Assembly (NCBI RefSeq): GCF_039543385.1
Contig: NZ_BAABJQ010000022.1
Location: 1-64,000, forward strand
Reading direction: 5' to 3'
From: Rugosimonospora acidiphila
GTDB lineage: Bacteria > Actinomycetota > Actinomycetes > Mycobacteriales > Micromonosporaceae
DNA: 64,000 nucleotides
Under the pieces are notes generated by a model. That model saw only the letters and a program-made list of their open reading frames with translations. It had not been told where the DNA came from and searched no databases. Within the stretch, counting starts at the first letter, position 1. Each line of letters begins with the position of its first letter. A program made the position numbers and the translations under genes. Below are positions 41,437 through 50,073 of the stretch, one piece after another.

Positions 41437-41934
41437 TTGTCAGGGAGCTTCGATGAGTTCTACGCGGCGCATTTCGGTCCGCTCGTCGTGCAGTTGCAGG
41501 CCGGCACCGGAGACTTCGCCGAGGCGCAGGACGTGGTGCAGGAGGCGTTCTGCCGGGCGTGGGGGCGGTGGGATCGGTTGATCGGCTACGACGACCCGGT
41601 GGCCTGGGTGCGACGGGTGGCCTGGAACCTGGCGATCAGCCGGTGGCGGCGGACCCGCACCGCGTTGCGGTTCGTCGCCCGCCAGCGGGTCGAGTCCGTC
41701 GCCGGGCCCGACCCGGACCGGGTGGCCCTGACCGCGGCGCTGGCCCGCCTGCCGGTCAAGCAACGGCGCGCGGTGGCGCTGTTCTACCTGGCCGATCTCA
41801 GCACGAACGAGATCGCTCAGGAGTGCGGCGTGCCGGAGAGCACGGTGCGCTCCTGGCTGCACCGGGCCCGCGCCGCCCTGCTGAAGGACCTGAGCGATCC
41901 GGTTGAGGAGATACAGCGTGGATCCGTGGGATGA
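41437..41934 (+). CDS. ECF sigma factor (SigE family), locus 1
   Basis: A 165-residue ECF sigma factor starting at TTG with GGGGGAGG six bases upstream. Sigma region 2 is FDEFYAAHFGPLVVQL, AQDVVQEAFCRAWGRWDRL and DPVAWVRRVAWNLAISRWRR. Region 4 is LARLPVKQRRAVALFYLADLSTNEIAQECGVPESTVRSWLHRARAAL. It has no extra domains. It overlaps the start of a membrane-anchored BNR-propeller gene by 17 bp, the usual place of an anti-sigma factor. A second copy of this arrangement lies at 50930-52703. Confidence 0.9.
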   Translation: MSGSFDEFYAAHFGPLVVQLQAGTGDFAEAQDVVQEAFCRAWGRWDRLIGYDDPVAWVRRVAWNLAISRWRRTRTALRFVARQRVESVAGPDPDRVALTAALARLPVKQRRAVALFYLADLSTNEIAQECGVPESTVRSWLHRARAALLKDLSDPVEEIQRGSVG

Positions 41935-43270
41935 CGGCGATGACAGCCTGCTGCGCGAGCACTTCCAGGCGCTGCGCGCGGACACGCTGTCGCGGGTACG
42001 GCCGGCCGGTGCACTCGCCGCGCGGCGCGAGTACGCGGCCCGGTACCGGCGGCGGCTGGTGGTCGGCGTGGCCACCGTGGCCCTGGTGGTCGCCGGCACG
42101 GTCGGCGGCTACGCGCTGTCCGGGCGGCCCGACACCAGCCACGACGTGACGGCCTCCCAGACCCGCGCGGCTTCGCCGCCGCCCCCGAGCGCCCCCGCGG
42201 TCGGCCGGGGGATCGGCGGCGCCCCGGCCACCTTCGCCCCGACCAGGGCGGCGCCGTCGCCCAGCGTCTCGAACTCCCCGTCCGATGCCGCCGGCCCGGT
42301 CCCGCCCGGCTTCGAGGCCGAGTCCATCACCTTCATCAGCACGTCCTCGGCCTGGGCGCTGGGCTACGCGCCGTGCATGTCGGCCCAGCCGTGGAGCGAG
42401 TGCCCGGCGGTGGTGCGCAGCCGGGACGGCGGTCGCACCTGGGTCGGAGTGCCCGCCCCGGGCAACGCGGCCTACGTCGGGGACATCCGGTTCGCCAATG
42501 CCCGCGACGGTTGGGTGGTGGCCCGGGCGCCGCTGGTGGCCAAGGATCCCGGCGGAGTGTCCGGCGTGCTGTACGCGACGCACGACGGCGGGGCGACCTG
42601 GCACCGGGTGACGTCGGTGCCCACGGCGGTGGCCGTGGAGGCCGCGGCCGGCCGGGTCTGGGTGACCACCGGGGCGGGTGTCGGCGATGCCCACGCCGTG
42701 TATTCCGCGACCACCGGCAGCGACTCGTTCGCCAAGGTGGCCGACTCCGGCGGTGCCGGGCTGGTCGTACAGGGGCACGACGCCTACGCGTACGGCGGCG
42801 GGAACGAACTGCTGTCCATGACCGCCGGCACTGCCGAGCGGCGCACCCTGCCGTGCCCCGAGGACCACGAGGCCGCCCAGGTGCTGGCCGCCTCGGACGA
42901 GCGGCGCCTGGTCGTGGTGTGCGCCGGCCCGCCCGCCGACGGTGCCTCCGACAAGCAGGCGTTCACGTCGTCCGACGGCGGTCAGACCTGGACGGCGACG
43001 ACCGGGGCGCTGGACCCGGCCGGGTACGTGGCCTCGCTGGCCGCGTCGGGATCCAACGTGTTCCTCGCCGGGCAGCGGATGCCGGTGCGGGTGACCCGCG
43101 ACGGCGGCGCGACCTGGTCGACGGCGCTGGACACACCGGGCCCGGACGGCTTCTCCTACGTCGGCTTCACTGACGCCGATCACGGGGTGGCCCTCGTCTT
43201 CGGGGCGTCGCCGACCATGTATCTGACCGCCGACGCCGGCCGGACCTGGACGGCGCGCCGGTTCGGTTGA
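41918..43270 (+). CDS. Membrane-anchored BNR/Asp-box propeller protein, probable sigma-factor partner, locus 1
   Basis: A 450-residue protein starting at GTG with GAGGAG upstream. Residues 1-48 are cytoplasmic and charged, then one membrane helix (LVVGVATVALVVAGTVGGYAL) and a Pro/Ser/Ala linker. The outside domain has five Asp-box motifs (RDGGRTW, HDGGATW, SDGGQTW, RDGGATW, DAGRTW), forming a sialidase-like or photosystem-stability-type propeller. There is no HxxxCxxC zinc anti-sigma motif in the short cytoplasmic part. Overlap with the sigma gene suggests it is an anti-sigma or co-sensor with an extracellular propeller. Sialidase activity is unlikely. Confidence 0.8.
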   Translation: MDPWDDGDDSLLREHFQALRADTLSRVRPAGALAARREYAARYRRRLVVGVATVALVVAGTVGGYALSGRPDTSHDVTASQTRAASPPPPSAPAVGRGIGGAPATFAPTRAAPSPSVSNSPSDAAGPVPPGFEAESITFISTSSAWALGYAPCMSAQPWSECPAVVRSRDGGRTWVGVPAPGNAAYVGDIRFANARDGWVVARAPLVAKDPGGVSGVLYATHDGGATWHRVTSVPTAVAVEAAAGRVWVTTGAGVGDAHAVYSATTGSDSFAKVADSGGAGLVVQGHDAYAYGGGNELLSMTAGTAERRTLPCPEDHEAAQVLAASDERRLVVVCAGPPADGASDKQAFTSSDGGQTWTATTGALDPAGYVASLAASGSNVFLAGQRMPVRVTRDGGATWSTALDTPGPDGFSYVGFTDADHGVALVFGASPTMYLTADAGRTWTARRFG

Positions 43271-43701
43271 CGCGCCAGGTCGCCTCGGCGCGCCGGTGCG
43301 ATCGGCGAGCCCAGTGCGTGGGCGATCCGCGTCGGGTGCGATTACCGAGCCGATTTCACGAATTGCGTTCCGCGGCGTGTTGGCGCCGCTGTGGTCGAAC
43401 ACGATAATGACAAATCTTTACCCGTATGGCAGCCGTCGTACCGGCGTCACGCGTCGGCGATCAGGCGTCCACAGTGGATGCCATGGTACTCGTCCCGAGC
43501 GGCTCTGACCAGCGGAGATGTGTTGGCTCGGCGACCGTCCGCAGCCATTGACACCCGCCGTCGAATGGGATGACGATGAGGGCGACCGAACCGAACTATT
43601 GCCGCGGAGGTCGACTTGGCTTCCCTTACTGCGGCGGTGTTCGATACTGCTGGATCGGCGCGATTCGGTCAGTGTTCGATGCCGTCAGAATCGTGCGTGT
43701 C
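43271..43701. other. 431-bp region upstream of the DUF1906-propeller gene
   Basis: No gene is supported. 43400-43440 and 43580-43700 are less GC rich than the rest of the window (for example ATAATGACAAATC). The frame of the downstream gene is open back to 43570, but the extra residues have neither a signal peptide nor similarity. No clear ribosome site or promoter could be assigned. Confidence 0.5.
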
Positions 43702-45180
43702 ATGAGTCGCATGGGAATTGACTACGCCTGGGAACACCCCAGTCCGGCCGCGATCCGGTCGGCCGGATACACCTTTGTGTGCCGGTACCTCAGCCGCACC
43801 GCCGCCAAGAACCTCACCCGCTCCGAGGCCGATTCGCTCATCGCCGCCGGCCTCGACATCGTCTGCAACTGGGAGGCCACGTCCAACGCGGCGCTCAACG
43901 GATACTCACAGGGCGTCACCGACGCGCAGCAGGCGAGCACCCAGGCCGACCAATGCGGGATGCCCGCCGGCCGGCCGATCTACTTCAGCGTTGACTTCGA
44001 CGCGTCAAGCTCCCAGCAGCCGGCCATCAACTCCTACTTCGACGGCGTCGCCTCCGTGCTCGGCCTGGGCCGCACCGGCGGCTACGGCGGGTACAACGTG
44101 ATCCAGCGGCTGTTCGGCGCCGGCAAGATTGTCTGGGGTTGGCAGACGTACGCGTGGTCCAGTGGGCACTGGGACAGCCGGGCACAGCTGCGCCAGGTGC
44201 AGAACGGGATCACCGTTGGCGGTGCGGAGTGCGACGCCAACCAGGCGATGGCCGCCGACTTCGGCCAGTGGGGCTCGCTGACCGAGAACCTGGGGACGGC
44301 GTACAACCGCTGGTTGGTGCGCGCCGACGACGGCCACGTGCAGGCGTACGCGCGCAACACCAACAACACGATGTCCAATGTGGACCCATGCGGCAACGGC
44401 TGGTCACCCATGGGTGGCAACATCGGCGGCAACCCGGCCGCGGTGCTGGACTCCGTCGGCCACGTCCAGCTGTACGTGCGGGCCAGCGACAACTCGCTGC
44501 AGCACGTGGACCCCTCCGGCGCCGGTTGGTCGTCGATGGGCGGCAACGTCGCCGGTGATCCGTGCGCGGTGCTGGACCCGGCCGGAGGCGTCCAGGTCTA
44601 CGTGCGTGGCGCCGACAGCTCGCTGCAGCACGTGGACCCGTCCGGCGCCGGTTGGTCGTCGATGGGCGGTGCCATCACCGGCAACCCCACCGCCGTGGTG
44701 GACTCGGCCGGCCACACGCAGATCTACGTGCGGTCGGGCAACACGCTGTGGCACGTGGACCCGTCGGGTGGTGGCTGGTCGTCAATGGGCGGCGACATCG
44801 CCGGTGACCCGTGCGCGCTGCTGGACCCGGCCGGGAACATCCAGATCTACGTGCGCGGCCGCGACAACTCGCTGCAGCACGTCGACGTGGCGGGGAAGGG
44901 CTGGGCGTCGATGGGCGGCTGGGTCGCCGGCAACCCCATCGCGGTCCTGGATCCGGCCGGCCACATTCAGATCTACATCCGCGCGGGAAATGTGCTGTGG
45001 CACGTGGACCCGTCGGGTGGTGGTTGGTCGTCGATGGGCGGCACCATCGCCGGCGATCCGGTGGCCCTGCTCGACTCCGTCGGCAGCGTGCAGGTCTACG
45101 CGCGCGGCACGGACAGCTCGCTGCAGCGCGAGCTGCCCAACGCCAGCTGGTCCAGCCTCGGCGGGAGCATCGCGAACTGA
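43702..45180 (+). CDS. DUF1906 (glycoside-hydrolase-like) protein fused to a seven-repeat propeller
   Basis: A 492-residue protein with possible starts at 43702 and 43711. Residues about 4-195 are a DUF1906/Rv2525c-like TIM-barrel domain: MGIDYAWEHPSPAAIRSAGY, FVCRYLS, GLDIVCNWEA, PIYFSVDFDAS and YGGYNVIQRLF. Residues about 213-492 hold seven repeats of about 41 residues, each of the pattern (A/C)-(V/L)-LD-x-x-G-x-(V/I)-Q-(V/I)-YVR ending in GWSSMGG and GNP or GDP, so a seven-bladed tectonin-like propeller is expected. No signal peptide or membrane helix is visible, although DUF1906 proteins are usually exported. It may bind glycans or cell walls. Function unknown. Confidence 0.82.
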   Translation: MSRMGIDYAWEHPSPAAIRSAGYTFVCRYLSRTAAKNLTRSEADSLIAAGLDIVCNWEATSNAALNGYSQGVTDAQQASTQADQCGMPAGRPIYFSVDFDASSSQQPAINSYFDGVASVLGLGRTGGYGGYNVIQRLFGAGKIVWGWQTYAWSSGHWDSRAQLRQVQNGITVGGAECDANQAMAADFGQWGSLTENLGTAYNRWLVRADDGHVQAYARNTNNTMSNVDPCGNGWSPMGGNIGGNPAAVLDSVGHVQLYVRASDNSLQHVDPSGAGWSSMGGNVAGDPCAVLDPAGGVQVYVRGADSSLQHVDPSGAGWSSMGGAITGNPTAVVDSAGHTQIYVRSGNTLWHVDPSGGGWSSMGGDIAGDPCALLDPAGNIQIYVRGRDNSLQHVDVAGKGWASMGGWVAGNPIAVLDPAGHIQIYIRAGNVLWHVDPSGGGWSSMGGTIAGDPVALLDSVGSVQVYARGTDSSLQRELPNASWSSLGGSIAN

Positions 45181-45220
45181 GATCCGCCGGCCCTGCCGGG
45201 CCCGCCGGGGGCCGCCGCGG

Positions 45221-45601
45221 TCAGCCGCCGGTCGGCGGCTGGTTGGGCCGGGCCAGCAGCGCGGCGCGCACGATGTCCAGCGCCTCCTCGCCGTCGATGC
45301 CGAGGCGCTGGACCAGGGCGGCGTACTCCTGCGCCGCCTGAAGCGCCCGCTGCCGGCCATGGCTGCCGGCCGCGGCCACGAAGGTGCCGGCCCGGCCGCG
45401 CGTGACGACCAGGCCGGCCTCCTCCAGCTCCCGGTAGGCCCGTGCCACCGTGTTCACCGCCAGCCCCAGGTCGGTGGCGAGCCCCCGTACCGTCGGCAGC
45501 CGGGTCCCGACGGCCAGGCTCCGGTCGCCGATGTTCCGGGCGAACTGCGCGCGCACCTGCTCGTACGGCGGCACCGGTGAGTCCGTGTCGATAGTGATCA
45601 C
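45221..45601 (-). CDS. GntR family regulator, YtrA type
   Basis: A 126-residue short GntR regulator. The GTG start overlaps the stop of the hydrolase upstream (GTGA). The winged HTH is PVPPYEQVRAQFARNIGDRSLAVGTRLPTVRGLATDLGLAVNTVARAYRELEEAGLVVTRGRAGTFV. A short C-terminal helical tail (YAALVQRLGIDGEEALDIVRAALL) provides dimerisation without a large effector domain, the YtrA pattern. Such proteins usually repress their own operon, often with transporters; here the only partner is an alpha/beta hydrolase. Confidence 0.88.
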   Translation of the reverse strand: MITIDTDSPVPPYEQVRAQFARNIGDRSLAVGTRLPTVRGLATDLGLAVNTVARAYRELEEAGLVVTRGRAGTFVAAAGSHGRQRALQAAQEYAALVQRLGIDGEEALDIVRAALLARPNQPPTGG

Positions 45602-46437
45602 ACGGTGCCTCCGGCCCAGAACGCCACCAGGCTCGTCACGGTCGCCTCGGGCCGCTCGATCGCGGGGGAGTGGGCGGCGCCGGGAATCGCCACCACCGTG
45701 GCGTCGAGCCGGGTGGCCATGTCGCGCTGCAGCGCGGGCCGCCACGCGTCGTCGTCCTGGCCGAAGCAGACGAGTACCGGCACCCCGGTGGCGCGCAGCT
45801 CGTCCACCCGGTCGGGCTCCTGCAGCAGCGCATCCGACATGCCGAACAGGCCGTCCAGGCTGGAGGCCAGGAAGCGATCGCGCAGGAACGCGGTGAGCCT
45901 CTCGGGGGCGGTCGGATCGGGAGGGTAGACCTCCAGGCGGGCCGCGTACACGGCCGGCATGCCCCGCTGGGCGAACGGTTCCAGCCGCGCCATGGTCTCC
46001 CGCCGGGCGCCCTGGATCGCCGACGGTCCGGAGCAGAGCAGCACCAGCGACTGGTACCGCTTCGGGGCGGCCATCACCGCGGCCCGGGCGACCAGCCCGC
46101 CGAACGAGTGACCGAGCAGGAACACCCGCTCGTCGTCCAGGCTCTTGGCCAGCTCGTTGACCACCGAGCCCAACCAGTCGGGGGTGTACGCCGTGCGGTC
46201 GCGCGGCCCGGGGCTCTCGTACTGGCCGGGCAGGTCCGCCGCCACGACCCGGAAGCCCGCGTCCGACAGCGGGTCGAGGATCGGCGCGAAGTCCTCCTTG
46301 CCGCCCGTGAAGCCGGGCACCAGCAGGGCGGTGCCCCGAGCGGGGCCGGCCGGCGCGAGGTCCAGGAACGCCACGCGGGCGGAGGGCAGCGCGACGGATC
46401 TGGTTACTCCGCGATGAGCGGTGATCTGGCTGTACAC
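45598..46437 (-). CDS. Alpha/beta hydrolase
   Basis: A 279-residue hydrolase. The GTG at 46437 (VYSQITAHRGVTRSVALP) is chosen since the fold starts there; an upstream ATG at 46509 only adds Gly/Arg-rich residues. The oxyanion hole is ALLVPGFTGGKEDFAPIL, the nucleophile elbow FLLGHSFGGLVARAA, the acid lies in VLVCFGQDDDAWRP and the His in IPGAAHSPAIERPE. The catalytic triad is complete, substrate unknown. It is co-translated with the GntR regulator downstream. Confidence 0.84.
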   Translation of the reverse strand: MYSQITAHRGVTRSVALPSARVAFLDLAPAGPARGTALLVPGFTGGKEDFAPILDPLSDAGFRVVAADLPGQYESPGPRDRTAYTPDWLGSVVNELAKSLDDERVFLLGHSFGGLVARAAVMAAPKRYQSLVLLCSGPSAIQGARRETMARLEPFAQRGMPAVYAARLEVYPPDPTAPERLTAFLRDRFLASSLDGLFGMSDALLQEPDRVDELRATGVPVLVCFGQDDDAWRPALQRDMATRLDATVVAIPGAAHSPAIERPEATVTSLVAFWAGGTV

Positions 46438-46485
46438 GGCTCCAGTGTGCCCCGGATCGGTGCCCCGGCGCGGGCCGGGCCCGCA

Positions 46486-46527
46486 CCTCGCCCAAGCCGC
46501 CTCGCCCAAGCCGCCTCGCCCAAGCCG
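46486..46527 (-). repeat. Three perfect 14-bp tandem repeats
   Basis: CCTCGCCCAAGCCG is repeated three times just upstream of the hydrolase start. It lies in the short intergenic stretch between the hydrolase and the large surface protein gene. Confidence 0.9.
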
Positions 46528-46665
46528 CCTCGCGGCCCGACCGCCGACGCGCCGGGAGTTGTCGCGCCCGATGCCGGGCCCGCGCCGTGGAACTGCGGCG
46601 CGAGCCCGGACGGTGTGGCCGGGTGCCTGGTTGCCCGGGTGCCCAGGTGGCCGGGTGCCCAGGCG

Positions 46666-48783
46666 TCAGAGTTCGGCGAACCGGTACCGGCGGCGCCGGT
46701 TGATCAGCCCACGGATCAGAATGCCGATGATCAGCACGCCGCCGCCGGAGAGCAGCACCATCCCGGCGAGCTTGATCGGCGGCATCGACCCGCCGGTGGA
46801 GTCCGCCCCGCCGGTGCCGGCCGCCGCTTTCGCCTTGAGCGGCATGGGCCCGAGCGTCAGCGTCGGTACCGGCGCGGCAGAGCCGGCGGGGCCCGCTCCG
46901 GCCGGGCCCGCGCCCGCCGGCATCGCACTGGCCGGGGCGGACGCCGTGGCCGTGTTGCCGGCCGGCCTGGCGACCGGCGCCTGGCCGGCCCCGTTGCCGC
47001 CGCCCGAGGAGCCGCCGCCCGAGGAGCCGCCGTTCGTGCCGCCGCCCGATGACCCGCCGCCCGTCGAGCCGCCCCCGTTCGTGCCGCCGCCCGAGCCGCC
47101 GTTGGCGCGGCCGCCGACGCCGCCGCTGGTGCCGGCGGCCAGCGGCGCGGCGAGGGCGGGCGGTGGGGTCGGGGTAGTCGGCGCGTGGGCGGGCGCCATG
47201 GTCGGGGCGTGTGTCGCCCCGTGGGTGGGTGCCGTGGTCGCGCCACGCGTGGGCGAGGTGCTGGGTGCCGCGCCGCCCGGAGCGCTGGCGCTGGGGGCCG
47301 GGTGGCTCGGCGCCGGGTGGCTGGGGGCCGGGTGACTGGGCGGGGCGCTGGCCGGCGGCCGGGTGCCGCCGCCGGGCGCCGTGGACGGTGACATGGACGG
47401 TGACGTCGCGGACGGTGACGCCGAGGGCGGCACGGTCGGGGTGAGGCGCGCGTCGACCACCACGCCGTCCGCGTTGGTGACCACGGTGACCGGATCGCGC
47501 GTGCCGAGCAGGTCACCGCAGTTCAGCTCGCCGAAGCTCTCGCTCAGGCGGGAGGCGAGGAACGTGAACAGGTTGTTGGCCGCGCCCGCGTCCGGCGAGT
47601 CCACCCGCAGGGTCAGCTGCCGGTCGAGGTTGATCCGGTCGACCCCGATGGCGACCATGTTGCGGCAGTACGCCTCGGGCGTCTCGACCCTGGTGTCGAT
47701 CGGGCCCATGTTGACCCCGGCCCGGTACAGGTTGGTCTTGCGCACGCTGGTCTTCCCGTCGACCAGCACCATCGGGTCGTTGGTCGGCACCAGCGCGACG
47801 GGCGCCCCCTGGAACGCGGCGGCCTGCAGTTCGTTGAGCGGCAGCGCGGGCACCGTCCTGCCCGGGTCGGCCAGGTCCGGCGCCTGGAAGGGCGCGCAGC
47901 CCAGCGTGGGCGCCACGAAGCTGTCCAGCAGCCCGTTGTCGCTGGCGTTGACCTCCACCTTGGCGCCCTTGGGGGCCAGTGCGGCCTGGTTCGCCGCGGT
48001 GTTCTGGGCGATGCCGCCGTCGGGCAGGAACAGGTACGAGGTGGTGACGTTGTCGCTCTGGTCCTGGTCCACGATGCCGAAGTCGCGGGTCGTGGGGCAG
48101 GGCTCGCCGTCCTTCGCGGTGCCCAGCGGCGGCACCGTGAGCTTGCCGGCGGCGATGGCGGCGTTGGCGGCGGTGTAGAACGCGGGTGCGTCGCAGTAGG
48201 CGTACTGCCCGAATATCGAGTCGTCGAGGCCGTTGACGCACGAGCCCGCGCTCAGGCTGCCGTCCGTGCCGGCCAGGGTCAGGTTGTCACCGTTGAACCC
48301 GAACCAGATGCCCACCACCGCGCCGGCGGGCAGTCGCGGCACCACCGGCGGCGCGGCGGGCGCGCTGTCCTGGTCCACGACCACCGGGTTGTACACGGAG
48401 ACGGCGCCGGTGGCCGGGTCGAGGACGGCGGCCTGAACGAACGCGGACGTGCCGTCGTCCGACTCGTGGCAGGACGGGGTCACCAGCCGGTACGGGGTGG
48501 CCAGGCCCTGTGCGGAGAGCGGGTTGGCGGGCACCTGCAGGGTGCAGTCCACCTCGGTCGGGTCGTCCGTACTCGATGCGGCGAGCGCGATGCCGCCACC
48601 CGTGGCGAACAGCACGCCGGCGATGGCGATCAGCGGGATGGTCCAGCGTCGCGGCGCGGGCCCGGGGTCGGGGCGCCGCGGCCGGCGTCCCGGCGATCGG
48701 CGTCGGGATTCGCGTTCCCGCCGCGGATTCAGGCTCCGCACAAAGTCGACGATGTCCTCGTCGTTGCGCTTGTGGGCAGACAA
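46666..48783 (-). CDS. Large secreted, membrane-anchored surface protein of unknown function
   Basis: A 705-residue protein starting at TTG. Residues 1-47 are cytoplasmic and very basic (RRERESRRRSPGRRPRRP), then a membrane helix (IPLIAIAGVLFATGGGIALAA). The outer region about 75-435 is a globular domain with paired cysteines (VDCTLQVPANPL, PSCHESDDG, GSCVNGLDD, YCDAPAFY, PCPTTRDFG). From about 440 a long Pro/Ser/Thr segment and then a Gly/Ser/Asn segment form a wall-spanning stalk. A last membrane helix (AGMVLLSGGGVLIIGILI) with a basic tail ends the protein. This resembles a sortase substrate, but no LPxTG precedes the helix. I do not recognise the family. Confidence 0.75.
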   Translation of the reverse strand: MSAHKRNDEDIVDFVRSLNPRRERESRRRSPGRRPRRPDPGPAPRRWTIPLIAIAGVLFATGGGIALAASSTDDPTEVDCTLQVPANPLSAQGLATPYRLVTPSCHESDDGTSAFVQAAVLDPATGAVSVYNPVVVDQDSAPAAPPVVPRLPAGAVVGIWFGFNGDNLTLAGTDGSLSAGSCVNGLDDSIFGQYAYCDAPAFYTAANAAIAAGKLTVPPLGTAKDGEPCPTTRDFGIVDQDQSDNVTTSYLFLPDGGIAQNTAANQAALAPKGAKVEVNASDNGLLDSFVAPTLGCAPFQAPDLADPGRTVPALPLNELQAAAFQGAPVALVPTNDPMVLVDGKTSVRKTNLYRAGVNMGPIDTRVETPEAYCRNMVAIGVDRINLDRQLTLRVDSPDAGAANNLFTFLASRLSESFGELNCGDLLGTRDPVTVVTNADGVVVDARLTPTVPPSASPSATSPSMSPSTAPGGGTRPPASAPPSHPAPSHPAPSHPAPSASAPGGAAPSTSPTRGATTAPTHGATHAPTMAPAHAPTTPTPPPALAAPLAAGTSGGVGGRANGGSGGGTNGGGSTGGGSSGGGTNGGSSGGGSSGGGNGAGQAPVARPAGNTATASAPASAMPAGAGPAGAGPAGSAAPVPTLTLGPMPLKAKAAAGTGGADSTGGSMPPIKLAGMVLLSGGGVLIIGILIRGLINRRRRYRFAEL

Positions 48784-49185
48784 CTCTCGGCCCTTTCAGG
48801 GAGACTCCGGATCACGAAAAGGCGTTACGGGTAATGGCTCGGCCACTGTATGTATAAATTCCGGTCGATGCCGTCAGTTGTTCCACATGGCCAGTGACAA
48901 TACTCGGCAGCACGCGCGTGTCACGCCTTTGTAACTATCTTGCTTGACGTGTTTGATCGCTCACCGGTAGCGAGCTGGTGGGCGCGCTTCGCTTGTGTGG
49001 CTTGGGATTCAGGGCACCGGACGCCGGCTTGCCTGGCGCAAGTGTCGTGGTCACACGGGTTTCCTACCGGGTAAGCGGTGCGTGAAGGCGTGGATTCCGT
49101 TGGCGGGTAAGGGCTGCCGGGTTGTCTGCCCAGCGTGCGCGGGCGCGGGACCCCGGGCGGCGCCCGCTGTCCGTAGCATTGGCGC
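48784..49185. other. 402-bp divergent region, no gene supported
   Basis: It lies between the surface protein (minus) and the metallophosphoesterase (plus). 48840-48960 is clearly less GC rich (TATGTATAAATT, TTTGTAACTATC) and probably holds promoters. A 64-residue frame at 48995-49189 has CxxC-like pairs but no family match and ends in poor codon use, so I did not call it. Confidence 0.55.
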
Positions 49186-50073
49186 ATGACCGTCGACCGC
49201 GCTGGCAAGGTGCTGGCAATCAGCGACTTGCACGTTTCGTATGCGGACAATCGACGGATCGTCGAGCGGCTCGCTCCGGAATCGCCCGATGACTGGCTTC
49301 TCGTGGCCGGGGATGTCGGCGAGAAATTCGCCGACATTGAATGGGCGCTGGGCGTGCTGCGCACCCGTTTCGCGCGGGTGGTGTGGGTACCGGGCAATCA
49401 CGACCTGTGGACGACCCCCACCGACCCGGTGAAGCTGCGCGGGCAGGCCCGGTATCAGGAACTGGTCCGGATGTGCCGGGGGCTGGGGGTGGTCACGCCC
49501 GAGGACCCGTTCCCGGTGTGGCGTGGCGAGGGCGGCCCGGTGACCATCGCGCCGCTGTTCCTGCTGTACGACTACACGTTCCGGCCGGAGGGGTACCCGA
49601 CCCGCCAGGCTGCGCTGGACCGGGCGTACGAGGTCGGCGTGGTGTGCAACGACGAGTTCCTGCTGCACCCCGACCCGTACCCGAGCCGGCAGGCGTGGTG
49701 CGCGCAGCGCCTGGCGTTCACCGAGCGCAGGCTCGCCGAGCGGGACACCGCCCTACCCACCGTGCTGGTCAACCACTTCCCGCTCATCCGGGAGCCGACC
49801 AGAGTCCTGCGCTACCCCGAGTTCGCGCAGTGGTGCGGCACCGAGCGCACCGACGACTGGCACCTGCGGTTCCGGTGCGCCGCCGTGGTCTACGGCCACC
49901 TGCACATCCCGCGCACCATCTGGCGCGACGGGGTGCCCTTCATCGAGGTCTCGCTCGGGTACCCGCGGGAGTGGCGCCCGCGCGGCGGCGAGCCCGGCCG
50001 CCCGCGCCAGATCCTGCCGCCACCCATGGACTCGGCCGCGCGAACGGCGGGGACGCCGGGGACGCCGGCATGA
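49186..50073 (+). CDS. Calcineurin-like metallophosphoesterase
   Basis: A 295-residue metal-dependent phosphoesterase. All metal-binding blocks are present: ISDLHVSYADN, LLVAGDVGEKF, VVWVPGNHDLW, VLVNHFPLI and VVYGHLHIPRT. The last 40 residues are Pro/Arg rich. Its ATGA overlap with a phosphopantetheinyl transferase gene repeats a pairing seen in actinomycetes. This suggests a role around carrier-protein maturation, perhaps on 3',5'-ADP or phosphopantetheine; this is inference. Confidence 0.9.
   Translation: MTVDRAGKVLAISDLHVSYADNRRIVERLAPESPDDWLLVAGDVGEKFADIEWALGVLRTRFARVVWVPGNHDLWTTPTDPVKLRGQARYQELVRMCRGLGVVTPEDPFPVWRGEGGPVTIAPLFLLYDYTFRPEGYPTRQAALDRAYEVGVVCNDEFLLHPDPYPSRQAWCAQRLAFTERRLAERDTALPTVLVNHFPLIREPTRVLRYPEFAQWCGTERTDDWHLRFRCAAVVYGHLHIPRTIWRDGVPFIEVSLGYPREWRPRGGEPGRPRQILPPPMDSAARTAGTPGTPA

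Noticed and set aside
43570..43701. N-terminal extension of the DUF1906-propeller protein
   Set aside because: The 44 extra residues have no signal peptide, no conservation that I can see and unlike base composition.
48995..49189. 64-codon frame with CxxC-like pairs before the metallophosphoesterase
   Set aside because: It overlaps the next start, has no ribosome site and resembles no zinc-ribbon family.
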